From positions 1 through 59,101 of the forward strand of contig JAGQIK010000416.1 of the NCBI GenBank assembly GCA_020431405.1: a DNA stretch of 59,101 bases, written 5' to 3'. Of the stretch, positions 7,727 through 16,745 are shown piece by piece (position 1 is the stretch's first letter; each line of letters starts with the position of its first letter). The stretch comes from Myxococcales bacterium. Lineage in GTDB: Bacteria > Myxococcota_A > Polyangia > GCA-2747355. Both the position numbers and the translations under genes were made by a program. A model generated the notes under the pieces. It worked only from the letters and a program-made list of their open reading frames with translations. It ran no database searches and had not been told where the DNA came from.

Positions 7727-8587
7727 CTAGTTGTCTTCGGCGGAGTCGCCAGGCGTTCCGATGCCCCGCAGCGTCGACTCGTGGTCGGCGTCGAAGGCGT
7801 GGGTGCGCTCGTCTTCGGCGGCGAAGTGCTCGGCGTAGGCGCGCAGCTGGCGCTGCAGATCGCTCTCGCCGGTCACGCCGGCCGCCGCGGCGTGAACCCA
7901 CGCCTCCGGCTCGTCAGCCGTCTCCGCCGCCGCGCGGCGCACGCGATCGAGCACGTCACGGTCCTCTTCAGGGATCTGCGAGCCGCGCCCCGTGGAGACG
8001 CGCGGTCGCTTGCGCTCCACGGCCACCGGCGGACGCGCCATAGCGCGTGGCGGGCGCGAAGCCCTCGTGGTCGACGCGCGCGCGTCTCTGCTGCTCCGGC
8101 CTTCGCCGCGCGGATCGTCGTCGCCCCGCTCGTCGGGACGCAGATGCGGCGGCTCGATCGGACCGGTCTGTCGCCGCCGCAGCGGCGGGGCGATCGCCTG
8201 CGTGGAGAGCCCGTCGAGACGCGAGCGTACGCGCTCGATGGGCGCCGCGGCCTGCTCGAACGCCTCGTCCGCGGCACGCGCCGCCACCTCGGGGGCTACA
8301 TCGAGCGAGCTGTCGTGCAGGTGCCGCTCGAGCACGCTCTGCAGATCGTCGCGCACGTCCTCGCCGTCGAGCACGTAGCGGCGCAGTAGGTCATCGACGT
8401 CCGGGGCGCGCGGCACCGAAAACGAGGGGCCCTGGTTGTCGCCGCTGCGCGACGTATCGAGGTACTGCGCGAGCATCGAAGAGAGCTCGTCGCCGGGCTC
8501 GGCCGACGCGCTCGCCGACGACCTCGCCTCGTCGTCGTCCAGGTAATCCCTGAGCAGCCCGTCGACCTTGTCCGTCCCCGACGACAT
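7727..8587 (-). CDS. hypothetical protein with four N-terminal LLxxYL-like repeats
   Basis: A 286-aa acidic protein with no recognised domain, signal peptide or membrane segment. The N-terminal part carries four loose copies of one helical motif: VDGLLRDYLDD, LSSMLAQYLDT, VDDLLRRYVLD and LQSVLERHLHD (residues about 8-95). The middle (about 140-200) is Arg/Pro/Asp rich and probably disordered. The C-terminus has another helical patch (LQRQLRAYAEHFAAEDE). The ATG at 8587 is preferred to the TTG just before it. It lies 28 bp downstream of the dehydrogenase/hydratase gene and upstream of TetR, all on one strand. The repeats may be short binding motifs; function unknown. Confidence 0.65.
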   Translation of the reverse strand: MSSGTDKVDGLLRDYLDDDEARSSASASAEPGDELSSMLAQYLDTSRSGDNQGPSFSVPRAPDVDDLLRRYVLDGEDVRDDLQSVLERHLHDSSLDVAPEVAARAADEAFEQAAAPIERVRSRLDGLSTQAIAPPLRRRQTGPIEPPHLRPDERGDDDPRGEGRSSRDARASTTRASRPPRAMARPPVAVERKRPRVSTGRGSQIPEEDRDVLDRVRRAAAETADEPEAWVHAAAAGVTGESDLQRQLRAYAEHFAAEDERTHAFDADHESTLRGIGTPGDSAEDN

Positions 8588-8615
8588 CAAAAACCAGGAT
8601 AACAGGTATCCAGAA

Positions 8616-10691
8616 TCAGCGGTGTACGAAGGTCGCCGCCGACTTGGGCCCGTTTTCGATGAAGTTCTTCATGCCGATGCGAAAATCCTCGCAGGCCAGA
8701 CAGCGCGCGAAGCCGCGCGCTTCGATGTCGAGCCCTTCCTCGAGCGTGCTCGCGGCGCCCTCTTTGATCACGTCGCAGATGATCTCGTCGATGGCGCGGC
8801 TGAGGTGCGCCAGATCGACGTCGGGCAGCGTGTCGGGCAGCGCGATGGGCCCCTCTTCGATGGGCTGCAGCTTGACGCTGCCGTCGGCGGCCTTGCGCGC
8901 CAGCGCGATCGCCGCGTCGAGAAGCTCCTGCGCCGGCACCTCGTCGCGCACTAGCCCGATCTCCTTGGCGCGCGCCGAGCTGATCGGATTGCCGTCGCGC
9001 AGCATCGGCCACGCCGCCTCGATACCGCACAGGCGCACCAGCCGCTGCGTGCCGCCGTAGCCGGGGATGATGCCGAGCTTCGGCTCGGGCTGCCCGACGA
9101 AGACGCGCTGACCAGCCGCCGCGAGCCGCGCGTGGCACGACATCGCCAGCTCGTTGCCGCCGCCGAAGGCGAGCCCGTTCATCGCGGCGATCACCGGCTT
9201 GTCGAGCGTCTCCAGCTCGCGCAGCACCGCCTGACCGCGTCGCGCCATCTCCACGGCCGCCTCGGCCGTCTCGAGCGCGGCGAGCTCGTTGATATCGGCG
9301 CCCGAGACAAACGCGCGCGTGCCGAAGCCGCGCAGCACCACGGCTTTGACGCTGTCGTCGTGCGCGATGTCGTCGACGTGCTCGCTGAGCTCGCTGAGCA
9401 CCGACCCGTCGAGGGCGTTGAGCACGCGGAAGCGGCGGATCGTCAGCACCGCCACGCCGTCCTCGTCGTGGCGCAGCACGCTGCGCAGCGGCCACGGCTC
9501 GACCTTCTTGATCTGCTCGGCGAGACGCGTCGAGACCTTGACGCCTTCGTTCTGCTCGGCGAAGGCCTTGACCAGCGCCATGCCGGCGCGCAGCCCGCGC
9601 GGCTCGGACTGCTCCTCGCCGCCCGCGAGCGCCATCAGGCGCTTGTCCGCGCGGTTCATCATCGTGAACGGCGACTTCATCGCCAGCCCGAGCGACAGCG
9701 CCGCGTCGAAGTCCGAGACGTCGATGAGCCCCGCGTCGAGCACTTCGCAGGCCAGCGCGATGTAGGCGCCGAGCATCCAGCGGCCGATCTTGGTCTCGGT
9801 CTCGGCGTCGACTTCCACCGTCTCGCCGCGCCCCGCCGTCGGCCAGGGCGCGTTCTTGTCGAGCTGCGCCTTGAGCGAATCCGGCGAGCGATACCAGGGC
9901 ATGATCTTGTCGTGGTAGTGCGCGAGCCCGACGTTGGTCAGCGGGTTGCCGCCGGTGAGGTTCATCGCCGTGAACGGCCCCACGCCCTGGCCGAGCACCT
10001 TCTGGCAGACCGCGTCGACCTGCTGGTGCGTCGCCATGCCGCGCTCGACCGCGAGCGCCGCCGCGAGGAACAGCCCTTCGAACACCGGATCGACGGCGTA
10101 GCCGTAGCGGCTGCCAACAGCCACGGGCAGCTTGCCCAGCTGCTCGTAGAAGGCGAGCAGAAAGCGCGCCAGCGCCGCGTCGGTCTTGGCGCCGCTGACG
10201 ACCTCCACCAGCGGGTTGCGCTCGGCGGGGAAGAAGTAGTGCGTCACCGCCGCGCGCTCGGGGTGCTTCATCTCGGCGAAGATCACTTCCGGCTCGAGGT
10301 GCGACGAGTTGCTGGTCAGGATCGTGCTGTCGGCGCACGTCGCCTCGAGCTGGGCGAAGATCTTGCGCTTGATGCCGAGGTCTTCGGTGGCCGCCTCGAC
10401 GACGAGGTCGGCGAACTCGAGCGCGGCGTAGTCGGAGGTGAAGGCGATGCGTTCGAGCTGCGCGTCGGCCTTGTCCTTCTTGAGGCGGCCCTTCTCGACG
10501 AGCTTGGCGATCTTCTTTTCGACCTTGGCGCGGCCCTTGGCGAGCGCGTCCTCGCTGACGTCTACGACGATCACCGTCACGCCGAAGCCGCCGAGCGCCG
10601 AAAGGAACGAAAGCGCGATGTCAGGCCCGATCTGTCCCGATCCAACAACACCGATCTTGGCGATCTCGCGGCCCTTGAGCTCGAATCCCAT
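8616..10691 (-). CDS. 3-hydroxyacyl-CoA dehydrogenase / enoyl-CoA hydratase fusion
   Basis: A 691-aa bifunctional beta-oxidation enzyme. Residues 1-190 are the NAD-binding dehydrogenase domain with G17-S-G-Q-I-G22 and the active-site stretch THYFFPAERNPLVEV. The helical dehydrogenase domain follows (about 190-400). The crotonase domain occupies about 430-690, with the oxyanion-hole segments AFVSGADI and GGGNELA and the second glutamate in QPEPKLG, so both catalytic Glu residues are present. The order is the reverse of FadB/FadJ; this order is known from archaeal crotonyl-CoA hydratase/3-hydroxybutyryl-CoA dehydrogenases. The ATG at 10691 is chosen for the GGAGGTG ahead of it. It should hydrate trans-2-enoyl-CoA and oxidise the 3-hydroxyacyl-CoA formed, or run the reverse way. 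Confidence 0.92.
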   Translation of the reverse strand: MGFELKGREIAKIGVVGSGQIGPDIALSFLSALGGFGVTVIVVDVSEDALAKGRAKVEKKIAKLVEKGRLKKDKADAQLERIAFTSDYAALEFADLVVEAATEDLGIKRKIFAQLEATCADSTILTSNSSHLEPEVIFAEMKHPERAAVTHYFFPAERNPLVEVVSGAKTDAALARFLLAFYEQLGKLPVAVGSRYGYAVDPVFEGLFLAAALAVERGMATHQQVDAVCQKVLGQGVGPFTAMNLTGGNPLTNVGLAHYHDKIMPWYRSPDSLKAQLDKNAPWPTAGRGETVEVDAETETKIGRWMLGAYIALACEVLDAGLIDVSDFDAALSLGLAMKSPFTMMNRADKRLMALAGGEEQSEPRGLRAGMALVKAFAEQNEGVKVSTRLAEQIKKVEPWPLRSVLRHDEDGVAVLTIRRFRVLNALDGSVLSELSEHVDDIAHDDSVKAVVLRGFGTRAFVSGADINELAALETAEAAVEMARRGQAVLRELETLDKPVIAAMNGLAFGGGNELAMSCHARLAAAGQRVFVGQPEPKLGIIPGYGGTQRLVRLCGIEAAWPMLRDGNPISSARAKEIGLVRDEVPAQELLDAAIALARKAADGSVKLQPIEEGPIALPDTLPDVDLAHLSRAIDEIICDVIKEGAASTLEEGLDIEARGFARCLACEDFRIGMKNFIENGPKSAATFVHR

Positions 10692-10816
10692 CGCAGCACC
10701 TCCGAGTGTTGCGAGGCTTCTAACACGGCGCGAGCAGGGCCGTCGATGATCCACATCAGCGCCGTCTAGACAGCGTCCGAGTCAGTCAGTAGCGTCTGCG
10801 CCTTCACGTCGCAGGA

Positions 10817-13075
10817 GTGAACACGTTGGCTCGAACCCGCCTTTCTCTGCTCGTCTGCACGCCGCTCGTCTGCGCTCTGCTCGTTTGGGCGCTGCTCGTC
10901 GCGCTGCCGAGCGTCGCGCGCGCCGATATCCCAAAACACATCACCGCGCGCGAGCTCAAGACGGTCAACCCCGGCCTTGGCAAGCCGCCGCAGGGGCTCG
11001 ACCGCTCGACGCCCAACCGCTCGTGGTCAGCGTTTCTGCGCTACTGCAGCGCCTCCAACTGGGACGGCGCCTCGCACCTTCTGGCCCTCGGCGACATCCG
11101 CCAAGCGCAGCAGCGCGACGTCGGCGCGGCCACGGCGCGCAAGCTCTGCGCGGTGCTCAAGAAGATCAACCAGCTGACGGCGGGCGGGCTGCCTGACACC
11201 GGCATCGGCCCCATCGTCGAAGACAAGCCGAGCAACTACGCCGTCACGGCGCGTGTGCCGCTGCCCGATGGCAAAGTCGGCGAGGTCTGGATCCGCCGCT
11301 TCAAGCAGACATCGGACAACAGCGAGATGTGGCTCGTCACGCGCAAGTCGGTCTCGTTTGTCTCGATGTGGTACCGCCTGGTGGTGCAGGGCCAGAAGGC
11401 CGAAAAGGCTGTCGCCGTGATCAACAGCGGCCTCGGCGCGCTGCCGCCCAAGCTCGACGTGGGCAACCCGCGCGCGACGGCCAACACCTTTCGCAACGTG
11501 ATCAAGCGCGGCGACTACGACAGCGCGGCGCGCCTGCTCGATCTGCGCGGGCTCGCCGCTGCCCAGCAGAAGAAGCAAGGCCGGCGCCTGGCGCGGCGCT
11601 TGGCGCTGCTCATCGAGCGCGTGCACCCCGGCAGCTTCAACCGCGTCTCCAACGACCCGCTCGGCGCCCCCGAAAAGGACGTGCCCGACAACGAAGAGGT
11701 CGTCGTCAGCGCCAAGTTCGAGAAGCTCACCGTGGAGCTGCGCCTGACGCGCATCGAGCGCACGGGCAAAGGCCCGGCGTGGCTCTTCTCGCAGTCCACC
11801 GTGCAGGACATCGACCGGATCTACGGCAAGATCGGCTACGGCTGGGCTGGCGACTTCCTGCCGCCGCTGTTCTTCAACGTCTCGTTCTGGAAGCTGCAGC
11901 TGTGGCAGTGGATCGGGCTGGTGGTGGGCCTCGTGCTCGCCTGGTTCTTCGGCCTCATCGGCAGCTACGTCACGCGCAAGATCCTGCTGCAGATGGCCAA
12001 GGCCACCAAGTGGGAGTGGGACGATCGCGTGGTCGAGGCGATGGACGGGCCGCTCAAGTTCGTCTTCGCCGCGCTGGCGCTGCTGATCGTGGCCGGCCTC
12101 TTGATCCTCGGCCCCGGACCGCGCGACGTGGTGATGCGCGTCTGCAAGCTCTTCGCCGTGCTCGGCCTGGGCTGGTTCCTCGTGCGCACCATCGACGTCG
12201 CGGGCGACATCCTCAAAGACTTCTTCAACAAGCGCGACGACGAGATGGGCAAGGCGATGGTCCCCGTGGCGCGCCGCATCTTCAAACCGATCATGGTGCT
12301 GGTGGTGTTGATCGTCGCCCTGCAGAACGCCGGCGTGAACGTCGCGGGCCTCATCGCGGGCCTCGGCATCGGCGGGCTCGCACTGGCCATGGCCGCCAAG
12401 TCGACGCTCGAGAACATGCTCGGCGGCATCACCATCGCGTTCGACCGGCCCTTCAAGGTCGGCGACACCGTCACCGTCGGCACGGTCACGGGCGCGGTGG
12501 AGGAAGTGGGCCTGCGCTCGACGCGCATCCGCACCGCCGACCGCACCTTGGTCACGCTGCCCAACAGCAAGATCGTTGACTCGCAAGTGGAGAACTACGC
12601 GCCGCGCGACCGCATCCGCCTGACCTTCAAGATCGGGCTGCAGTACGACACCAGCCCCGACCAGATCCGCTTCGTGCTCGACGCGATCAAGCGCTACATG
12701 GTCAGCGACGCGCGCATCTATCAAGATGGAGGCTTCCGCATCCGCCTCAACGCCTACGCGGACAGCGCCATCGAGCTCGACGGCTTCATCTTCGCGGCCA
12801 CCACCGACTTCAATCTGTTCACGGTGGTCAAGGAGGACTTCTTCTTCCGCATCGGCGAGATCGTCGAGGAGGCAGGCGCACAGTTCGCGTTCCCGACGCG
12901 CACGATCTACACCGGCAAGGCCTCCGAGGCCGACGCCAAGCGCGCCAAAGCGGCGGCCAGCGTGGTGCACGAGCGGCGCGAAGCGGGCGAGCTCTGCATC
13001 CCCGAGATCCCCGAAAAGGTCCGAGCGGATATCATCGCTGCGCGCCCGGCGCCGCCGGAAGAGGCGGCGAGTTGA
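10817..13075 (+). CDS. MscS-family mechanosensitive channel with large periplasmic domain
   Basis: A 752-aa inner-membrane channel. A signal peptide covers about residues 1-37. Residues 40-320 are periplasmic and contain two similar helical units (NRSWSAFLRYCSASNWDGAS and ATANTFRNVIKRGDYDSAAR), each followed by an ARxLxxLI/L helix. Membrane spans follow at about 365-387, 413-432 and 440-458. The pore helix and MscS core run from about 492 (GLIAGLGIGGLALAMAAK, then RPFKVGDTVTVG and LPNSKIVDSQV). The first start is GTG 10817, but AGGAG overlaps it and is better placed for TTG at 10826. It opens a three-gene run with the membrane ATPase and a second MscS. It probably relieves hypo-osmotic stress or transports a small solute. 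Confidence 0.9.
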   Translation: MNTLARTRLSLLVCTPLVCALLVWALLVALPSVARADIPKHITARELKTVNPGLGKPPQGLDRSTPNRSWSAFLRYCSASNWDGASHLLALGDIRQAQQRDVGAATARKLCAVLKKINQLTAGGLPDTGIGPIVEDKPSNYAVTARVPLPDGKVGEVWIRRFKQTSDNSEMWLVTRKSVSFVSMWYRLVVQGQKAEKAVAVINSGLGALPPKLDVGNPRATANTFRNVIKRGDYDSAARLLDLRGLAAAQQKKQGRRLARRLALLIERVHPGSFNRVSNDPLGAPEKDVPDNEEVVVSAKFEKLTVELRLTRIERTGKGPAWLFSQSTVQDIDRIYGKIGYGWAGDFLPPLFFNVSFWKLQLWQWIGLVVGLVLAWFFGLIGSYVTRKILLQMAKATKWEWDDRVVEAMDGPLKFVFAALALLIVAGLLILGPGPRDVVMRVCKLFAVLGLGWFLVRTIDVAGDILKDFFNKRDDEMGKAMVPVARRIFKPIMVLVVLIVALQNAGVNVAGLIAGLGIGGLALAMAAKSTLENMLGGITIAFDRPFKVGDTVTVGTVTGAVEEVGLRSTRIRTADRTLVTLPNSKIVDSQVENYAPRDRIRLTFKIGLQYDTSPDQIRFVLDAIKRYMVSDARIYQDGGFRIRLNAYADSAIELDGFIFAATTDFNLFTVVKEDFFFRIGEIVEEAGAQFAFPTRTIYTGKASEADAKRAKAAASVVHERREAGELCIPEIPEKVRADIIAARPAPPEEAAS

Positions 13076-13131
13076 CATAGATCGCCAGCCGGATTCTGGC
13101 CGAGTGCTCCACCGCGTGTGACAATCGGCTG

Positions 13132-16100
13132 ATGCGCAGCGCTTTCGCGCGGGGCTTGTTGTCGAGCCTCGCAGCTTTTCTGGTCGCCTTCGCAGCGCAT
13201 AGCCTGCTGGCGGCACCCGCACCCGATGGCGGGAGCGGGAGCGGATCCGGATCCGCTCGGGGCACCGCTGCAGGCAGCGGCAGCGGCACGGCGCCGGGCA
13301 GCGGAAGCGCCGCGGGCAGCGGCAGCGGGAAGGCCGCCGTCGAGGAGCCCGACTTTCTCGCGCTGCAGCGCAAGAAGCTCGAGGCCAAGCTGACGAAGCT
13401 GCGCGCGCTGCTCGAGAGCGTGGGCAAGCTCACGGCAAGCAAGCTCGACGCGCCGGCGGCGCTCGGCAAGTATCTTGGCGTCGACCTCGACAGCCCCGAC
13501 GCAGTCACCGACAAGCTGCCTGCGCTCAAGACCCGCCTCGCCGCGCTAACGCTGCGCGTCAAGGAGAGCAGCGAGCGCTTGCTGCTGCTCGAACAAGCGC
13601 TCTCCGAGCCGATCAAGAAGCTCGCCGCGCTGCGCGCCGCCCTCGCGGCCCAGCAGAAGGCCGCCGCGGCTGCGGCAGCAGCAGCCAAGAAGAAGAAGCC
13701 CCCCAAGCGCCGCCGCCGCCGCCGCCCCCCGCGTCGCCGCCGCGGCGCCCGCAAACCGCCCGCGCCCAAGAAGATCGTGATCCCCGCCGAGCTCGTCGAG
13801 CGCGCGGCGAGCGCCGACAAGCGCCTCGCCGTGGTGCGTCTCGAGCACGAGGTCAGGGCCGCCGAGCTGCAGCTGCTCTCGGCGAGCATCCGCTATCTCG
13901 AGGCCTCGCAGCCGACGCGCAAGGCCGCCAAGGAGGCGCGCGACGCCAAGGCCGCCGCCGAGCGACAGGCCGCAGAGACCGCCAAGCGCGAGGCGCTGGC
14001 CGCCCAGAAGAACGCCGAGTTCGCGCGCGAACAAGCGCTCGCCGAGCTGCGCCGAGCGCGCACAGCGGCCGTGCGCCTGATCGCCGGCGAGCGAGCGCGC
14101 CTCGAGGGTATCCGCGCCGAACAAGCCAAGCTCGGTCAGGTCGTGGGCACCGAGCTCGGTCAGCTCGCCAAGCTGCGCGAGGAGCTCGACAAGCTGCGCA
14201 GCGAGATCACCGCGCGCGCCAAGTCGCTCAAGCCCAAGTGGCCTAAGACAGCCAAGGCCTACGACAAGCTCTACGACAAGATCGTCGACAAGCTCACCGA
14301 GCTGCGCCCGCGCGCCGTCGACGACATCATGATGGCCTTCAAGGGCGTGCCGGCGCCGCCCGCGCCCGATGGCGTCGCCAGCGAGGTCAGCGGCATCGAC
14401 ACGCTCGCCACGCGCGTCAAGAAGCTGCAAGCGCTTGCCGCGCGCCTCGACAAGGCCGCCGCCAAGCTCAAGGAACAGCGCCAGAAGCTGGTGCGCGATC
14501 GGCTCAAGCTGCTGCACGAGGCGGTGACGTGGCTCAACGTCAAACGCACCGAGCTCTATTCGCTCGTCACGCCCGACAAGCGCACGAGCCTCAGCGGCAT
14601 CAACCGCACCACGTTCGCGCAGGCCGGCCGCGAGCTCTTGCAGGCGCTGTTCGACGCGCTCTATCTCGGCTACCAGCGCGTGCGCCAGATCGTGCGCGTC
14701 CCGGGCATGATCGTGGACGTCTTCACCGTCGGCAGCACGCTGCTCACCGTGCTCAAGCTGATCGCGCTGCTGCTGCTGTTTCGCTACCTGCGGCGCAACT
14801 GGGAGGGTTGGCTGAGCTCCGCAGTGCCGGTGATCGGCCGCTCGATCTCGCTCGGGCGCTATGCTGTGATCCTCGCCAAGGTCGTCGACACGCTGCGCCA
14901 CGCGGGGCAGCCGCTGCTGGTGCTGATCTTCGCCTCGGTGATCTTCGCGGTGCTCGGCGGCGACAAGGCCGCAACCGAGCTGCGCTTCGCCTACGACATC
15001 TTCTTCTGGATCGCCGTCTATCGCTTCCAGCTGCGCGTCGTGCAGAGCATCGCCAAGTTCACCGGCATGGAGAAGGCCCTGCGCGCGGCCGAGGGCGAGG
15101 AGCTGTTCGAGGAAGACGAAGACCTCGAAGGGCCGCCGGTGCCGCGTGCGGTGCGCATGGCGCAGCAGCTCAAGGACAAGAGCGCCGAGCGCGTCGATCC
15201 GCCGTCGGTGCTGCTGGTGCGCTCGGTGCGCGCGGCGACGCGCTACATCCTGGTGGTCGTGCTGGTGCTCGAGCTGACGGCGCTCGCCGTCGGGCGCGGC
15301 ACCATCTACCACCTCACGACGAGCTTCTCGTGGTGGGCGGCGCTGCCGTTCGTCTACTACTTCCTCAAGCTGTGGCGCCCGCACATCGCCGCCGCCTACC
15401 AGGCGCTGACCAAGGGCAAAGAGGAAGGCGCCCTCGGCCGGCTGGTGCGCCAGTCCGAGGGCCGCTTCTACAACGTCTTCATCATCGGCGCCGCCTTCGG
15501 CGTTGTCTTCGGCGACCGCGCCGCCAAGTTCGCGCGCCGCTACTTGTTCAGCCTCGACGCCACCAAACGGCTGCTCGCGTTTCTGTTTCGCCGGCGCGTC
15601 GCCAAACAGGCGCAGCAACTCGGCCGCGTGGTCGCCAAGCGCGCCGATCTGCCCGAGCGCCTGTTGCGCGTGTTCCCCGAAAAGGCGCTCGAGCCGCGCG
15701 ACAGCCCGATGGCGCCGCCGGTGCTCGAGGAGATCAAGAAGATCCACGGCATCTGGAAGGACGTCAAAGCCGACGGCTCGCTCGCCGTCGTCGGCCGCGC
15801 CGGCATGGGCAAGACCACGGTGCTGCGCCTGCTCGAGCGCGAGCTCGAGACACCGGTGATGCACACCGAGGTGCGAACCAAGATCACGAAGCCGGCCAAA
15901 GTCATCTCGTGGATCTCCGATGTCTTCGGCTTCAACCCCAAGCCGAGCTCGGAAAAGGAGCTCGTGCGGCTGATCCGCGAGGACACGCGACCGGTCATCG
16001 CCGTCGACAACTGCCACAACCTGTTTCTGCGGCAGGTGGGGGGCTTCGACGGCTGGGAGGCCTTCGTACGCATCGTCAACGAGACCTGCGACAACATCCT

Positions 16101-16722
16101 CTGGGTGCTGGTGTTCAACCAGGCCGCCTGGGACTACCTCTACAACGCCTCGGGGCGCGTGCAGTACTTCCGCCGCGTGCTGACGATCAAGCCGTGGAGC
16201 GAGGAGCTGATCCAGCGGCTGATCATGACGCGCATGCGGCGCGCGCGAATGCGCGTGTCGTTTTCGGATCTGATCGTCACCCAGGTGCAAGACATCAACC
16301 TCAACGAGCAGATGGGGCGCACGTCGCAGGGCTATTTCCGGCTGCTGTGGGACTTCACCGACGGCAACCCCAAGCTGGCGGGACACTTCTGGCTCGACTC
16401 GCTCGTCCCTTCGGAAGAGGACAAGCGCGAGGTGAAGGTGCATCTGTTCGCCGAGCCGAGCCTCAGCGAGCTCGAGAAGCTGCCCGACGACATCGCCTTC
16501 GTGCTGACCACCGTCTGCGAGCACGAAAACCTCTCGCCCGCCGAGGCGGCGCGCACCACCAACCTCTCGCTCGACTTCTGCAACTTCGCGTTCCGCTACT
16601 GTCTCGAGACGGGCTACTTCGCTCCGGTCAAGGGATCGGCCCACGGCCGCGTGCGCTTGAGCACGCGCTGGCAGCGGCCGGTCATGCGTTATCTCAAGCG
16701 CAAGCACATGCTTCACAGCTAG
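13132..16722 (+). CDS. large membrane P-loop ATPase with coiled-coil periplasmic part
   Basis: A 1196-aa protein of a type I do not recognise as a named family. Order: signal peptide (1-29), Gly/Ser-rich linker (31-65), coiled coil (70-180), a very basic patch of Lys and Arg with Pro (about 183-215), a second long coiled coil (225-400), membrane spans at about 531-548, 597-637, 703-748 and 781-795, then a cytoplasmic ATPase. The ATPase has Walker A G888-R-A-G-M-G-K894-T-T and Walker B VIAVD959, followed by an AAA/STAND-like helical part and a winged-helix-like end. It sits 56 bp after one MscS gene and 23 bp before another, all on one strand, so it may gate or sense with them. The layout (long coiled coil, membrane block, cytosolic domain) recalls MscK-type proteins, but with an ATPase in place of the channel's cytosolic cage. 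Confidence 0.8.
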   Translation: MRSAFARGLLSSLAAFLVAFAAHSLLAAPAPDGGSGSGSGSARGTAAGSGSGTAPGSGSAAGSGSGKAAVEEPDFLALQRKKLEAKLTKLRALLESVGKLTASKLDAPAALGKYLGVDLDSPDAVTDKLPALKTRLAALTLRVKESSERLLLLEQALSEPIKKLAALRAALAAQQKAAAAAAAAAKKKKPPKRRRRRRPPRRRRGARKPPAPKKIVIPAELVERAASADKRLAVVRLEHEVRAAELQLLSASIRYLEASQPTRKAAKEARDAKAAAERQAAETAKREALAAQKNAEFAREQALAELRRARTAAVRLIAGERARLEGIRAEQAKLGQVVGTELGQLAKLREELDKLRSEITARAKSLKPKWPKTAKAYDKLYDKIVDKLTELRPRAVDDIMMAFKGVPAPPAPDGVASEVSGIDTLATRVKKLQALAARLDKAAAKLKEQRQKLVRDRLKLLHEAVTWLNVKRTELYSLVTPDKRTSLSGINRTTFAQAGRELLQALFDALYLGYQRVRQIVRVPGMIVDVFTVGSTLLTVLKLIALLLLFRYLRRNWEGWLSSAVPVIGRSISLGRYAVILAKVVDTLRHAGQPLLVLIFASVIFAVLGGDKAATELRFAYDIFFWIAVYRFQLRVVQSIAKFTGMEKALRAAEGEELFEEDEDLEGPPVPRAVRMAQQLKDKSAERVDPPSVLLVRSVRAATRYILVVVLVLELTALAVGRGTIYHLTTSFSWWAALPFVYYFLKLWRPHIAAAYQALTKGKEEGALGRLVRQSEGRFYNVFIIGAAFGVVFGDRAAKFARRYLFSLDATKRLLAFLFRRRVAKQAQQLGRVVAKRADLPERLLRVFPEKALEPRDSPMAPPVLEEIKKIHGIWKDVKADGSLAVVGRAGMGKTTVLRLLERELETPVMHTEVRTKITKPAKVISWISDVFGFNPKPSSEKELVRLIREDTRPVIAVDNCHNLFLRQVGGFDGWEAFVRIVNETCDNILWVLVFNQAAWDYLYNASGRVQYFRRVLTIKPWSEELIQRLIMTRMRRARMRVSFSDLIVTQVQDINLNEQMGRTSQGYFRLLWDFTDGNPKLAGHFWLDSLVPSEEDKREVKVHLFAEPSLSELEKLPDDIAFVLTTVCEHENLSPAEAARTTNLSLDFCNFAFRYCLETGYFAPVKGSAHGRVRLSTRWQRPVMRYLKRKHMLHS

Positions 16723-16745
16723 ACGCCGTAACGAGGAGGAGAGCT

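Noticed and set aside
13546-16716. A 1056-codon open frame on the minus strand
   Set aside because: It lies wholly opposite the membrane ATPase gene; its product is rich in His, Gln, Glu and Arg with no domain. Such antisense frames are common in high-GC DNA.
14529-16745. Long in-frame extension upstream of the second MscS gene
   Set aside because: It overlaps the ATPase gene and reads as low-complexity Arg/Ala; the ATG at 16746 has a strong AGGAGGA.
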